From Ramlibacter sp. (GTDB taxonomy: Bacteria > Pseudomonadota > Gammaproteobacteria > Burkholderiales > Burkholderiaceae_C), in assembly GCA_021156245.1 (NCBI GenBank), contig JAJNBO010000013.1, positions 1 through 14,284 on the forward strand: a stretch of 14,284 nt of DNA. The letters run 5' to 3'. Shown piece by piece: positions 1-7,390 of the stretch. The translations under genes were made by a program, and so were the position numbers. The number at the start of each line of letters is the position of its first letter. Position 1 is the first letter of the stretch. The notes beneath the pieces are model-generated. The model worked only from the letters and a program-made list of their open reading frames with translations. It ran no database searches and was not told the origin of the DNA.

Positions 1-771
1 CGCGAACACCACTTCGGACAACATGACGAGCGCCGTCGTGTGGGCGGCCAGCCGGGAAGCACCATATTGCAGCGCGAGGTTGGCGGCCAGGAACCCGCCG
101 GCCAGGGCGATGGCCAGCATCACGCCGCCGACACCGAGGATCGGGACGGCCGGCACCGATCCTTGCCATCCGCCGACCAGCGCCACGCTGCTGGCCATCA
201 GCATGCCGCCGCCGAACATGGCCAGCACGCGTGAACCGGCCGTCACCTGGTCCAGCCGCCGCAGCAGGATGTTGGTGACGGCAAAGCCGAAACCGCCGGC
301 CAGCCCGAGCCATTCCGCCAGCGCGCTGGGCCAGGGCAGGCCCGCGCCGGAGGTGTCCAGCACGATCGCCACGCCGGCCAGCGCGAGCAGCAGGCGCAAC
401 AGCCCAGCCGTGGTCGGCCGCTCGCCGAGCAGGGGCCAGGCGAGGAGCAGGGACCAGGCCGGCATCAGGTAGAACAAGAGCACCACCCGCACGACGTCGC
501 CGATGGTCACGCCCCAGTTGAAGCCCACGTTGGTCATGCCGGCGGCGATGGCCAGCAGCCACAGCGCGGGCGTGCGCAGCAGTTCCGCGAGCGCGCGGGG
601 CCGCAGCAGCAGGAAACCGAGGAAGGCGGCCAGGTAGATCAGGGCCGTGGACCAGAGCGGATGCAGCCCCTGGGCCTGCAAGGCCCGGAAGGGCCACCAC
701 GAAACGCCCCAGACGAAGGCGTTCAGCACCAGCGCCGCGACGGCGCCGGCCTTCACCCGGGCATCAACCAT
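1..771 (-). CDS. EamA/DMT-family transporter, C-terminus cut off by the window edge
   Basis: I translated this frame by hand from the ATG at 771-769; it stays open for 257 codons to base 1. The protein is highly hydrophobic, starts at a short MVDARVKAG leader, and has the two tandem halves of the drug/metabolite transporter (EamA) fold. The first half has its helix-rich core at about residues 10-140, ending in the usual LLGERPT...GVAIVLDT segment. The second half runs from about 155 and ends at MLSEVVFA, which normally precedes the last two helices. Family members are about 290-310 residues, so roughly 40 residues are missing. The inner-membrane location is clear; the substrate is unknown. 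The start overlaps the last 8 bases of lplT, and no Shine-Dalgarno is visible, which suggests translational coupling with lplT. Confidence 0.85.
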   Translation of the reverse strand, partial: MVDARVKAGAVAALVLNAFVWGVSWWPFRALQAQGLHPLWSTALIYLAAFLGFLLLRPRALAELLRTPALWLLAIAAGMTNVGFNWGVTIGDVVRVVLLFYLMPAWSLLLAWPLLGERPTTAGLLRLLLALAGVAIVLDTSGAGLPWPSALAEWLGLAGGFGFAVTNILLRRLDQVTAGSRVLAMFGGGMLMASSVALVGGWQGSVPAVPILGVGGVMLAIALAGGFLAANLALQYGASRLAAHTTALVMLSEVVFA

Positions 772-2047
772 GCATGTTGTCGTGCCGGGCGATTTCGAGC
801 AGGTGGTCGACTTCGTCCTTGTACTTGACGACGTTGCGCGCGTGCCAGCGCTGGATGATCCACATCACGCCGGCCACCACGATGCCGAACGCGGTGATGG
901 CGCCGAAGGCCGACATGCCCATGCCCGCCGAGAGGCTGTAGAAGGCGCCCAGGCCCAGGATGCAGGCCTGCTCGTTGAAGTTCTGCACGGCGATGGAGCG
1001 CCCCGCGCCCATCAGGTTGTGGCCGCGGTGCTGGAGCAGGGCGTTCATCGGCACGACCATGTAGCCGGCCAGCGCGCCGAGCACCACCAGGAAGGGCGCT
1101 GCCACCCACACGTTGTCGATGAAGTTCATCGCGATCACCAGCACCCCGAGCACGATGCCCATGGGGATGACGCCGGTCGCCCTGTCCAGCCGGGTGCGCA
1201 TGGAGGCGACCACCGCGCCGATCGCCGTGCCGAGCGCCACGACGCCGGACAACGAAGAGGCCTGCGTGGTGGAGTAACCCAGGGCCGCGGCGCTCCAGGC
1301 CAGGATGATGTAGCGCAGGTTGCCGCTCACGCCCCAGATCAGCGTGGTGGTGGCCAGCGAGATCTGGCCCAGCTTGTCGCGCCAGAGGCGAGAGTTGCAG
1401 CTCCAGAAATCGGGGACCAGCTCCAGCGGATTCTTCGGGATCGGCCGCATCTCCACGCCGGTGTGCGGGATGCGCGTGTTGAACCAGGCGGCCACCATGT
1501 AGATGAAGATCAGCACGAAGATGGCGGCTTCGGGCGGCGTGTCGATGCCGGTGTTCAGGATCGGGAAGTCCAGTGCCAGCATGCGGCTGGCGATGGCGTT
1601 GCCCACCAGCTGGCCGCCGAGCAGGATGCCCAGGATGATGGAGGCGATGGTGAGGCCTTCGATCCAGCCGTTCGCCTTGACCAGTTGCGACGCGGGCAGC
1701 AGCTCCGTCAGGATGCCGTACTTGGCCGGCGAGTACGCCGCCGCGCCCAGGCCGACGATCGCATACGAGATCAGCGGGTGGATGCCGAACAGCATCATCA
1801 GGCAGCCCACCACCTTGATGGCGTTGCTGATGAACATGACCTTGCCCTTGGGCAAGGCGTCGGCGAACGCGCCCACGAACGGCGCGAGCACGACGTAGAA
1901 CAGCGCGAACATCGGCACCAGTGCAGCGGCTTGCCATGTCGGCGCGCGATCGGACTTCAACAGTTCGACCGCGGCAATGAACAGCGCGTTGTCGGCGAGC
2001 GACGAGAAGAACTGCGCCGCCATGATGGTGTAGAAACCGCGCTTCAT
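764..2047 (-). CDS. lplT: Lysophospholipid transporter LplT (MFS)
   Basis: The 427-residue protein is a 12-helix major facilitator of the LplT type, which flips lysophospholipids across the inner membrane for re-acylation. Its N-terminus (MKRGFYTIM, then AQFFSSLADNALFIA) matches the family's conserved first helix with the DNAL motif. SPAKYGILTELLP, a signature of this subfamily, lies near residues 115-127. I chose the ATG at 2047 because it begins directly at that conserved helix. A GTG at 2077 would add ten residues and lies inside a hairpin. E. coli lplT sits beside the acyltransferase gene aas; no aas is seen here. The gene diverges from alr, and its last 8 bases overlap the next gene. Identity is confident; lipid specificity is inferred from the family. 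Confidence 0.88.
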   Translation of the reverse strand: MKRGFYTIMAAQFFSSLADNALFIAAVELLKSDRAPTWQAAALVPMFALFYVVLAPFVGAFADALPKGKVMFISNAIKVVGCLMMLFGIHPLISYAIVGLGAAAYSPAKYGILTELLPASQLVKANGWIEGLTIASIILGILLGGQLVGNAIASRMLALDFPILNTGIDTPPEAAIFVLIFIYMVAAWFNTRIPHTGVEMRPIPKNPLELVPDFWSCNSRLWRDKLGQISLATTTLIWGVSGNLRYIILAWSAAALGYSTTQASSLSGVVALGTAIGAVVASMRTRLDRATGVIPMGIVLGVLVIAMNFIDNVWVAAPFLVVLGALAGYMVVPMNALLQHRGHNLMGAGRSIAVQNFNEQACILGLGAFYSLSAGMGMSAFGAITAFGIVVAGVMWIIQRWHARNVVKYKDEVDHLLEIARHDNMHG

Positions 2048-2164
2048 CCGTGCGTGTAGTGCGGGACCAGGCAGCACTGGTCCTTCAAATTTCTGATGTC
2101 TCCAAGCGACAGCGGGTTATATCACGGTGGGTAATGACAGAATCCCGATCAGGAAGCGCCTGCC
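2048..2164. promoter_or_regulatory. Divergent lplT/alr intergenic region
   Basis: This 117-base region must hold the promoters for both genes. On the minus strand TATAAC (2121-2116) is a good -10 box for lplT and implies a leader of about 60 bases. On the plus strand TATATC (2118-2123) overlaps it and could serve alr. No convincing -35 box is visible for either. alr has an AGGA at 2151-2154, ten bases before its ATG. The assignments rest on matches to sigma-70 consensus only. Confidence 0.4.
2064..2083 (-). other. Perfect hairpin in the predicted lplT leader
   Basis: GGACCAG (2064-2070) and CTGGTCC (2077-2083) form a perfect 7-bp stem with a 6-base loop. It lies 16 bases upstream of the chosen lplT ATG, inside the predicted 5' leader. 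No T-run follows it on either strand, so it is not a standard terminator. It may affect translation of lplT or be a protein-binding dyad; the function is unknown. Confidence 0.4.
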
Positions 2165-3259
2165 ATGCCACGTCCCATCCTCGCCACGATCCACCCGGAC
2201 GCCTTGCGCCACAACCTCGCGCGCATGCGGGCCGCCGCACCGGATGCCCGCGTCTGGGCCATCGTCAAGGCCAACGCCTACGGGCACGGCATCGAGCGGG
2301 TGTTCGATGCGCTGCGTGGCGCGGACGGCTTCGCCCTGCTGGACCTGCAGGAGGCCGAGCGGGTGCGCGCGCTCGGCTGGCGCGGCCCGATCCTGTTGCT
2401 GGAAGGCGTGTTCGACCCGCGCGACCTGGAGCTGTGCTCCCGGCTCGGGCTGTGGCACGCGGTGCATTGCGACCAGCAGATCGACTGGCTGGCCGCCCAC
2501 AAGACGCAGGTGCCGCATCGCGTGTTCCTGAAGATGAACTCCGGGATGAACCGCCTGGGCTTTCCGCCGCAGCGCTTTCGCGCCGCTTGGACGAGGCTCG
2601 ATGCCTTGCCGCAGGTCGAAGAGATTTCGCTGATGACGCATTTCAGCGACGCCGACGCGCCGCGCGGCATCGCCCACCAGGTGCGTTCCTTCGTCGAAAC
2701 CACGCACGACCTGCCGGGCGAACGGTCGCTGTCCAACAGCGCGGCCTCGCTGCGCCATGCGGGGGACCTGCAGGTCCGCGGCGACTGGATCCGGCCGGGC
2801 GTCGCCGTGTACGGCAGCGCCCCGGACTTCCCCGAGCATGACATCCGCCACTGGGACCTGCAGCCGACGATGACGCTGGCCAGCCGCTTGATCGGCGTGC
2901 AGCAACTGCTGCCCGGCGACACCGTGGGCTACGGCTCCAGCTTCACGGCCGATGTACCGCTGCGCATCGGCGTGGTCGCCTGCGGCTATGCGGACGGTTA
3001 TCCCCGTCACTGCACCACCGGCACGCCGGTGCTGGTGGACGGCGTCCGCACGCGTTTGATCGGCCGCGTCAGCATGGACATGCTGGCGGTGGACCTCTCG
3101 CCGGTACCGCACGCGGGCTTCGGCAGCGCCGTCACCTTGTGGGGCCGCGCCGACGATGGCGCCGTGCTCCCGATCGACGAGGTCGCCGCCGCCGCCGGGA
3201 CCCTGAGCTATGAATTGATGTGCGCCTTGGCGCCGCGCGTCCCGGTGGTGGTCGGTTAG
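2165..3259 (+). CDS. alr: Alanine racemase
   Basis: This PLP-dependent enzyme interconverts L- and D-alanine in the cytoplasm and supplies D-alanine for peptidoglycan. The 364-residue length is typical. The PLP lysine is K35 in VKANAYGHG. The catalytic tyrosine of the opposite face is Y256 in VGYGSSF, and the conserved GYADGYPR and VSMDM blocks of the C-terminal beta domain follow. The barrel domain covers roughly residues 1-230. The ATG at 2165 starts right before the family's usual first strand and has AGGA ten bases upstream. The gene stands alone on the plus strand, divergent from lplT and convergent with the transporter gene ending at 3339. All key residues are present. Confidence 0.95.
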   Translation: MPRPILATIHPDALRHNLARMRAAAPDARVWAIVKANAYGHGIERVFDALRGADGFALLDLQEAERVRALGWRGPILLLEGVFDPRDLELCSRLGLWHAVHCDQQIDWLAAHKTQVPHRVFLKMNSGMNRLGFPPQRFRAAWTRLDALPQVEEISLMTHFSDADAPRGIAHQVRSFVETTHDLPGERSLSNSAASLRHAGDLQVRGDWIRPGVAVYGSAPDFPEHDIRHWDLQPTMTLASRLIGVQQLLPGDTVGYGSSFTADVPLRIGVVACGYADGYPRHCTTGTPVLVDGVRTRLIGRVSMDMLAVDLSPVPHAGFGSAVTLWGRADDGAVLPIDEVAAAAGTLSYELMCALAPRVPVVVG

Positions 3260-3266
3260 CGCGATG

Positions 3267-3290
3267 GCGGGGTCGCTTTCGCGAACCCGC
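3267..3290. terminator. Strong hairpin at the convergent alr / transporter ends
   Basis: Arms of ten bases (3267-3276 and 3281-3290) pair at nine of ten positions around a TTTC loop, starting 7 bases after the alr stop. No T-tract follows, so it is terminator-like rather than a canonical intrinsic terminator. Its position between two converging genes fits transcript-end protection or bidirectional termination. Confidence 0.4.
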
Positions 3291-3310
3291 GCTGCGCCGC
3301 TCTTGGCAGG

Positions 3311-3333
3311 CCGGGTTGCCGAAGGCACGCCGG
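3311..3333 (-). terminator. Hairpin just after the eamA stop (end of the catabolic operon)
   Basis: On the minus strand, five bases beyond the transporter stop codon, CCGG and TGCC pair with GGCA and CCGG around a 3-base TTC loop, with a 2x2 internal mismatch. There is no U-tract. It is a weak candidate 3' end for the operon transcript. Confidence 0.25.
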
Positions 3334-3338
3334 AACCA

Positions 3339-4253
3339 TCACTTCTTGCGCAGCCCCAGCGCCATCACCGCGCCCACCACCAACAGCGCCCCGCCCACCT
3401 GCACCGGCGCGATCGCCTGGCCGAGGATCAGCCAGGCGAGCACCAGGGCGAAGACCGGTTCCACGTTCATGATCGCGGAGTTGCCGACCACGCCCAGGCG
3501 CGGCAGCACCGTGAACATGATGGTGAACGCGGTGCCATAGAGGAAGGTGAGCGCGGCCAGCCCGCCCCAGCCCGCGGGTGCGGTGGGCAGGTGGAACCCG
3601 CCTTGCAGTCCGACGGTGGCGAACGCGATCAGCGCCGCGATCACCATCGTGGTCCCGGTGCGCACGCGGCCGTCCACGTCGCCCGCTTCGTGCTGCGTCA
3701 ACACCAGCGCCAGCCCGAAGGTCCCGGCCGCCGCGAGGGCGAAGGCCACGCCGGCGCCGATGCGCGCCCACTGGCCCGACGCGCCCAGGCCGGAAGCGGC
3801 GCCGAAGACGTCCAGCGCGATCGCGAGGCCGATGAGGATGACCGGCATGGCGACCAGCATCGCCTTCTCCGGCGCCTTGCGATAGAACAGGGCGGACCAC
3901 AGCGCCGTCCAGATCGGATAAGTGTTGAAGGCGAGCAGGGCCAGGGCCACGGGCAGGCGCGCCACGGAGGAATACAGGCACAGGCTCTGGATGCCGATCA
4001 GCACCCCGATCACCGGCAGCATCTGCTTGTGGCGCGTGGTGAACTTCAGCTTCACGCCCTGCACCACCAGGATGACCGCGATGACGACGGCCGTGATGGT
4101 GCTGCGGAACACCACCGCGGTGGCGACGTCGACGCCGTTGTTGAAGGCGACGCGCGCCGCGACGTGGTTCGCGCCCATCATCAGCGCGATCAGCAGCAGG
4201 GTGGCGAAGGCGGCGCCGGTGATGGCGCGCGCCGGAGCGGGAACGGCGGCCAT
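3339..4253 (-). CDS. EamA/DMT-family transporter, distal gene of the hpa operon
   Basis: The 304-residue inner-membrane protein has two EamA halves of about five helices each. The first half is about residues 10-150, with the conserved LLAFNTYPIWTALWSALF segment near 106-123. The second is about 165-300, with IMNVEPVFALVLAWLILGQ before a short LRKK tail. The frame is open up to 4391, but I start at the ATG at 4253: the upstream 46 codons translate repeat-like DNA and the hydrophobic region begins only after it. No clear Shine-Dalgarno is seen. It follows the reductase gene by 85 bases on the same strand, so it is probably at the end of the operon or on its own promoter. It may move an aromatic or dicarboxylic acid of the pathway, but the substrate is unknown. 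Confidence 0.82.
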   Translation of the reverse strand: MAAVPAPARAITGAAFATLLLIALMMGANHVAARVAFNNGVDVATAVVFRSTITAVVIAVILVVQGVKLKFTTRHKQMLPVIGVLIGIQSLCLYSSVARLPVALALLAFNTYPIWTALWSALFYRKAPEKAMLVAMPVILIGLAIALDVFGAASGLGASGQWARIGAGVAFALAAAGTFGLALVLTQHEAGDVDGRVRTGTTMVIAALIAFATVGLQGGFHLPTAPAGWGGLAALTFLYGTAFTIMFTVLPRLGVVGNSAIMNVEPVFALVLAWLILGQAIAPVQVGGALLVVGAVMALGLRKK

Positions 4254-4269
4254 CAGATCCGCCGCCGGG

Positions 4270-4328
4270 CCGCCCCAAGGCGGATCAGCCCCCTCGGGGC
4301 GCAGCGACGACACGTAGTGCGGAGCGTG
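4270..4328. repeat. Hairpin-rich repeat-like intergenic element
   Basis: The gap between the reductase and the transporter holds two close stem-loops: CCGCC/GGCGG with a CCAA loop (4270-4283) and GCCCC/GGGGC with a CTC loop (4288-4300). A CACG...CGTG pair (4311-4314, 4325-4328) follows. From memory it resembles dispersed GC-rich intergenic elements of Comamonadaceae, in which a CCGCCTTGGGG-type hairpin sits beside an ACTACGTGTCGTCGCTGC-type tract. Only one copy is in this window, so repeat status is not shown by the sequence itself. It could terminate or stabilise the transcript upstream of the transporter gene. Confidence 0.45.
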
Positions 4329-4338
4329 GGGGCAAACA

Positions 4339-5313
4339 TCAGTAGAGCCCGTGCACGCGGGCGTGCAGGCGGGAGAGCCCGAGCAGCGCATCGGTGAAGG
4401 GCGTCGGCACGCCGGTCATCTCGCCCATCTCCTTGACCACGGTGACCAGCGCGTCGATCTCGACCGGCTTGCCGGCTTCGACGTCCTGCAGCATCGAGGT
4501 CTTGAAGGCGCCCAGCTTGCGCGTGACCTGGTGGCGGTCCTGCGGCTGCTGCGCAATGGGAATGCCGACCCGCGCGCCGATCTCGCGCGCCTCCAGCATG
4601 ACGGCGGAGATGAAGTCCAGCACCAGCGGGTCGTCGAGGATCCGGTCGGTGGTCGCGCCGGTCATGGCGCTCACCGGGTTGACGGTCATGTTGCCCCAGA
4701 GCTTGTACCAGGCATCTTTCTGGATCTGCTCGGAGAGCACGGACTCGAAGCCCGCCTTTTCCAGCAGGCCGACCAGTTGCTGCACCCGCTGCGTCTTCTC
4801 GCCTGAAGGCTCGCCGATGATCAGCTTGTTGCCGAAATGGTGTTGCACGAAGCCGGGCTCACGCAGGGAGCAGCTGGCATGCACCACACAGCCGATGATG
4901 TACCGCGACGGGATGGCTTGCGCGATCGCGCCGTCCGGGTCCACGGCTTTCAGCCGGGCGCCGGCGTAGCTGCCGCCGAAGTCCTGGAAGAACCACCACG
5001 GCACGCCGTTCATGGCGGTGAGCACGATCGTGCGCGAACCGAGCAGCGGCCCGATGGCCTGGGCGACCTCGGCCATGGCCGGTGCCTTGACGGCCACGAT
5101 CACCAGGTCCTGGACGTCGAGCTCCGCGGGCGACGCGCTCGCCCGAACGGGTGCGAAGGATGTCTCGCCGCCCTGCTGCAGCCGCAGGCCGTGCTGCTGG
5201 AGCCCCTGCAACGTGGCGCCGCGCGCGACCACGCTCACCTCGCAGCCCGCGCGCGCCAACTTCACGCCGATCCAGCCGCCGATGGCGCCGGCGCCGTAGA
5301 TGCAAACCTTCAT
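4339..5313 (-). CDS. Ketopantoate-reductase-family oxidoreductase (PanE/ApbA fold)
   Basis: The 324-residue protein has an N-terminal Rossmann domain with the GAGAIGG nucleotide loop at residues 7-13. VARG at 29-32 suits NADPH binding. The C-terminal ApbA helical domain carries the catalytic pattern K204-x3-N208-x3-N212 (YKLWGNMTVNP) and E285 in GKPVEID. These match the Lys, Asn and Glu of PanE, so it should be an active 2-oxo-acid reductase. Its place 10 bases after the class II aldolase gene, at the end of a catabolic operon, argues against a role in pantothenate synthesis. A 2-oxo-acid from the homoprotocatechuate pathway is a plausible substrate, but this is inference. The ATG at 5313 begins exactly at the nucleotide-binding strand and follows a GAAGAAG purine stretch. 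Confidence 0.8.
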   Translation of the reverse strand: MKVCIYGAGAIGGWIGVKLARAGCEVSVVARGATLQGLQQHGLRLQQGGETSFAPVRASASPAELDVQDLVIVAVKAPAMAEVAQAIGPLLGSRTIVLTAMNGVPWWFFQDFGGSYAGARLKAVDPDGAIAQAIPSRYIIGCVVHASCSLREPGFVQHHFGNKLIIGEPSGEKTQRVQQLVGLLEKAGFESVLSEQIQKDAWYKLWGNMTVNPVSAMTGATTDRILDDPLVLDFISAVMLEAREIGARVGIPIAQQPQDRHQVTRKLGAFKTSMLQDVEAGKPVEIDALVTVVKEMGEMTGVPTPFTDALLGLSRLHARVHGLY

Positions 5314-5323
5314 GCTGTCTTCT

Positions 5324-6106
5324 TCAAGTCCTGTAGTCGGTGCCGTAGCGTCTTTCCATCAGGCGCGTCATCGCATCGAACACGTCCTGGCCGGCGCCGA
5401 AGCGCTGGTCGAACTGGAACGAATCGTGCGTGGTCTTGCGGGCGACCGCCTCGGGAACCGGGATCGCGCGTCCGAGCGCCGCCTGCGTGACCTGCACGTC
5501 GCAGGCGCGCTGCAGCGTCCACAGGTGCACGAAAGCCAGCGGCAGCGTGCGCGCGGCGGCCAGCAGGCCGTGGTTGCGCAGGATCAGCAGCGGCTTGTTG
5601 CCCATGCTCGCCAGCAGCCGCGGCGCTTCGTCGGCATGCACCGTGATGCCTTCGAAGTCGTGGTAGGCCACCATGTCGTGCAGCTGCGCTGAATAGAAGT
5701 TGTTCTGCGCCAGCCCGCCTTCGGTGCAGGCCACGGCCAGGCCGTTGGTCGTGTGCGTGTGCATCACGCAGTGCGCATCGGGCATCGCTTCGTGAATCGC
5801 CGCGTGCACCGTGAATCCCGCGGGATTCACCGGCCAGGGATTGTGCGCGTCCAGCTTGTTGCCCTGCACGTCGATCTTCAGCAGGTTGCTGGCGGTGACC
5901 TCGGAATAGTGCAGGCCGAACGGATTGATCAGGAACTGCTTCTCGCCGCGCGTCACGCTGTCGGGCAGCCGCACGGTGATGTGGTTGTAGATCATCTCGA
6001 CCCAGCCGAGCATGTCGAAGATGCGGTAGGCGGCGGCGAGCTGCACGCGCGCCTGCCACTCCTCCGGGTGCATGTCGGGTGTGCGTGCTTGCAGGATGGC
6101 GTTCAT
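5324..6106 (-). CDS. Class II aldolase/adducin-domain protein, adducin-like subgroup
   Basis: The 260-residue protein is one class II aldolase/adducin domain. Zinc ligands expected from the family are visible: H116 and H118 in MHTHTTNG and H179 in RNHGLL. The segment corresponding to the PSSE loop of fuculose-phosphate aldolase instead reads NPAGFTVH (94-101). The catalytic glutamate appears to be replaced by glycine (G97), as in adducin-like members. The protein may therefore bind a metal without classical aldolase chemistry; its reaction is unknown. The ATG at 6106 is supported by GAGGAG at 6118-6113, six bases upstream, which overlaps the hpaI stop codon and couples the two genes. A later in-frame ATG (residue 12) is possible but lacks such a site. 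The next gene, the reductase, starts 10 bases downstream. Confidence 0.8.
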   Translation of the reverse strand: MNAILQARTPDMHPEEWQARVQLAAAYRIFDMLGWVEMIYNHITVRLPDSVTRGEKQFLINPFGLHYSEVTASNLLKIDVQGNKLDAHNPWPVNPAGFTVHAAIHEAMPDAHCVMHTHTTNGLAVACTEGGLAQNNFYSAQLHDMVAYHDFEGITVHADEAPRLLASMGNKPLLILRNHGLLAAARTLPLAFVHLWTLQRACDVQVTQAALGRAIPVPEAVARKTTHDSFQFDQRFGAGQDVFDAMTRLMERRYGTDYRT

Positions 6107-6116
6107 CGCGCGCTCC

Positions 6117-6929
6117 TCAGTAATTGCCCTTGGCGGTCGGCTGCGCCTGCGGCGCGCCCTTGAACCTGGCGGCCAGCGCGGTGCTGGACTTCAGCATCAG
6201 GTTGCTGTCGGTGCCCAGCGCGATGAAGGTCGCGCCCATCTCCACGTGCTTGCGGGCCAGCGTCTCGTCCAGCGTCAGGATGCCCACGGCCTTGCCGGCC
6301 GCCTGGATTCGGCGGAAGGCGTCCGCAATGATGTCCTGCATCTCCGGATGCCACGGGTCGCCCACGTGGCCGAAGGCAGCGGACAGGTCCGATGGGCCGA
6401 TGAAGACACCGTCGACGCCCTCGACCGCCGCGATCGCGTCGAGGTTCTCGATGGCTTCCCGCGTCTCGGCCTGCACCAGCAGGCATACCTGGTCGTTGGC
6501 TTCCTTCGCATAGTTCGCGTTGCGGCCCCAGCCGGACGCGCGCGTGGCCGCCATGCCGCGGATGCCGCCGGGCGGGTAGCGCATGCAGCGCACCAGTTCG
6601 CGCGCCTGCTCCGGCGTGTCGACCATCGGCACCAGCAGCGTCTGCACGCCGGTGTCCAGGTACTGCTTGATGAGGGCCTGCCCCATGTAGCCGTGTCCCA
6701 TCGGAACGCGCGCGATCGCGCTCACGCCTGGATAGGCGGCAATCACCTGCGCCTGCTGCAGCACGTTCGCGGGATCGTTCGGCGTGTGCTCGGCGTCCAG
6801 CAGCAGCCAGTCGAAGCCGGCGCCGGCGCAGATCTCCGTGTTCAGCGGACCCATCAGGCTGACCCACAGGCCGTACTGCGTGCGCTTCTCGGCGATCGCC
6901 TTCTTGAAGGCGTTCACGGGTGTCTTCAT
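6117..6929 (-). CDS. hpaI: 4-hydroxy-2-oxoheptane-1,7-dioate aldolase
   Basis: This metal-dependent class II pyruvate aldolase cleaves 4-hydroxy-2-oxoheptanedioate to pyruvate and succinic semialdehyde, the last step of the pathway. The 270-residue length fits HpaI/HpcH. Catalytic and metal-site residues match: H48 in DAEHTPND, R74 in ARVP, E155 in VQAET and D181 in GPSDLS. The phosphate/pyruvate loop GGIRGMAATRAS is intact. The ATG at 6929 has GAGGAG (6943-6938) eight bases upstream. It lies 22 bases after hpaF, exactly where hpaH is found in many other hpa clusters. The stop codon overlaps the ribosome-binding site of the next gene. Broad aldehyde specificity is known for the family, so it could also act on other substrates. 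Confidence 0.93.
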   Translation of the reverse strand: MKTPVNAFKKAIAEKRTQYGLWVSLMGPLNTEICAGAGFDWLLLDAEHTPNDPANVLQQAQVIAAYPGVSAIARVPMGHGYMGQALIKQYLDTGVQTLLVPMVDTPEQARELVRCMRYPPGGIRGMAATRASGWGRNANYAKEANDQVCLLVQAETREAIENLDAIAAVEGVDGVFIGPSDLSAAFGHVGDPWHPEMQDIIADAFRRIQAAGKAVGILTLDETLARKHVEMGATFIALGTDSNLMLKSSTALAARFKGAPQAQPTAKGNY

Positions 6930-6951
6930 GTGCTTGTCTCCTCTGCAAGAT

Positions 6952-7359
6952 TCATTTGTTGAACAGCGCGTGCAGCGTGCTGTGCTTGGCGTCGTACACC
7001 TGGCCCGGGCTTTCGTCGACCTGCAGCGTGATGCCGATCAGCTCGCTGGCGAAGATCGGCGCGAAATGCGCCTTGACCACCTCCAGCAGGCTGTCGCCGG
7101 CGCGCTGCTTCACCTCGTCGCTGCGGCCCGCTCCCATGCGCACGTTGATGTACACGAAGGCGTAGTCCTCGTCGTCCTTGTCCGCCACGGCGTAGTACGC
7201 CGCAGGATAAGCCAGCACGCGCGTGCCGCCGGTGGGGAACACCTGCTTGCCCTCGTCGTCGAGGATGGAGAGCATGCGGTTCGCCAGCTTGCGGCACAGC
7301 GCGCCCATGTTGGTCTTGGTTTCGACGTTGCCGGTGTAGAGGATGACGCAGTGGGGCAT
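6952..7359 (-). CDS. hpaF: 5-carboxymethyl-2-hydroxymuconate delta-isomerase
   Basis: This small tautomerase-superfamily enzyme isomerises 5-carboxymethyl-2-hydroxymuconate before decarboxylation. The conserved block DYAFVYINVRMGAGRS and the C-terminal LHALFNK match E. coli HpcD/HpaF. The frame can be read from a TTG at 7386, but the enzyme needs proline as its N-terminal catalytic residue. The ATG at 7359 gives MPHCVILYTGN, which exposes Pro after Met removal, and a length of 135 residues close to the family. No strong Shine-Dalgarno precedes it. It lies 31 bases after hpaD, the loosest gap among the catabolic enzyme genes, and is probably translated from the same mRNA. The identity is firm, and the start is chosen on the Pro-1 argument. 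Confidence 0.9.
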   Translation of the reverse strand: MPHCVILYTGNVETKTNMGALCRKLANRMLSILDDEGKQVFPTGGTRVLAYPAAYYAVADKDDEDYAFVYINVRMGAGRSDEVKQRAGDSLLEVVKAHFAPIFASELIGITLQVDESPGQVYDAKHSTLHALFNK

Positions 7360-7390
7360 GACAATGGGGGTCAGGTTCCAATTCAATCCG

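Noticed and set aside
647..2059. Long plus-strand open frame across lplT, rich in His, Arg, Gln and Asp
   Set aside because: It is the antisense shadow of lplT; the composition is typical of the reverse frame of a GC-rich gene, and no domain is recognisable.
4339..5313. Assignment of the reductase as panE of pantothenate synthesis
   Set aside because: The fold and catalytic residues fit, but the gene is embedded in a catabolic operon, so a biosynthetic role is not supported.
7360..7386. TTG start giving HpaF nine extra residues
   Set aside because: The enzyme family needs an N-terminal proline, which only the ATG at 7359 provides.
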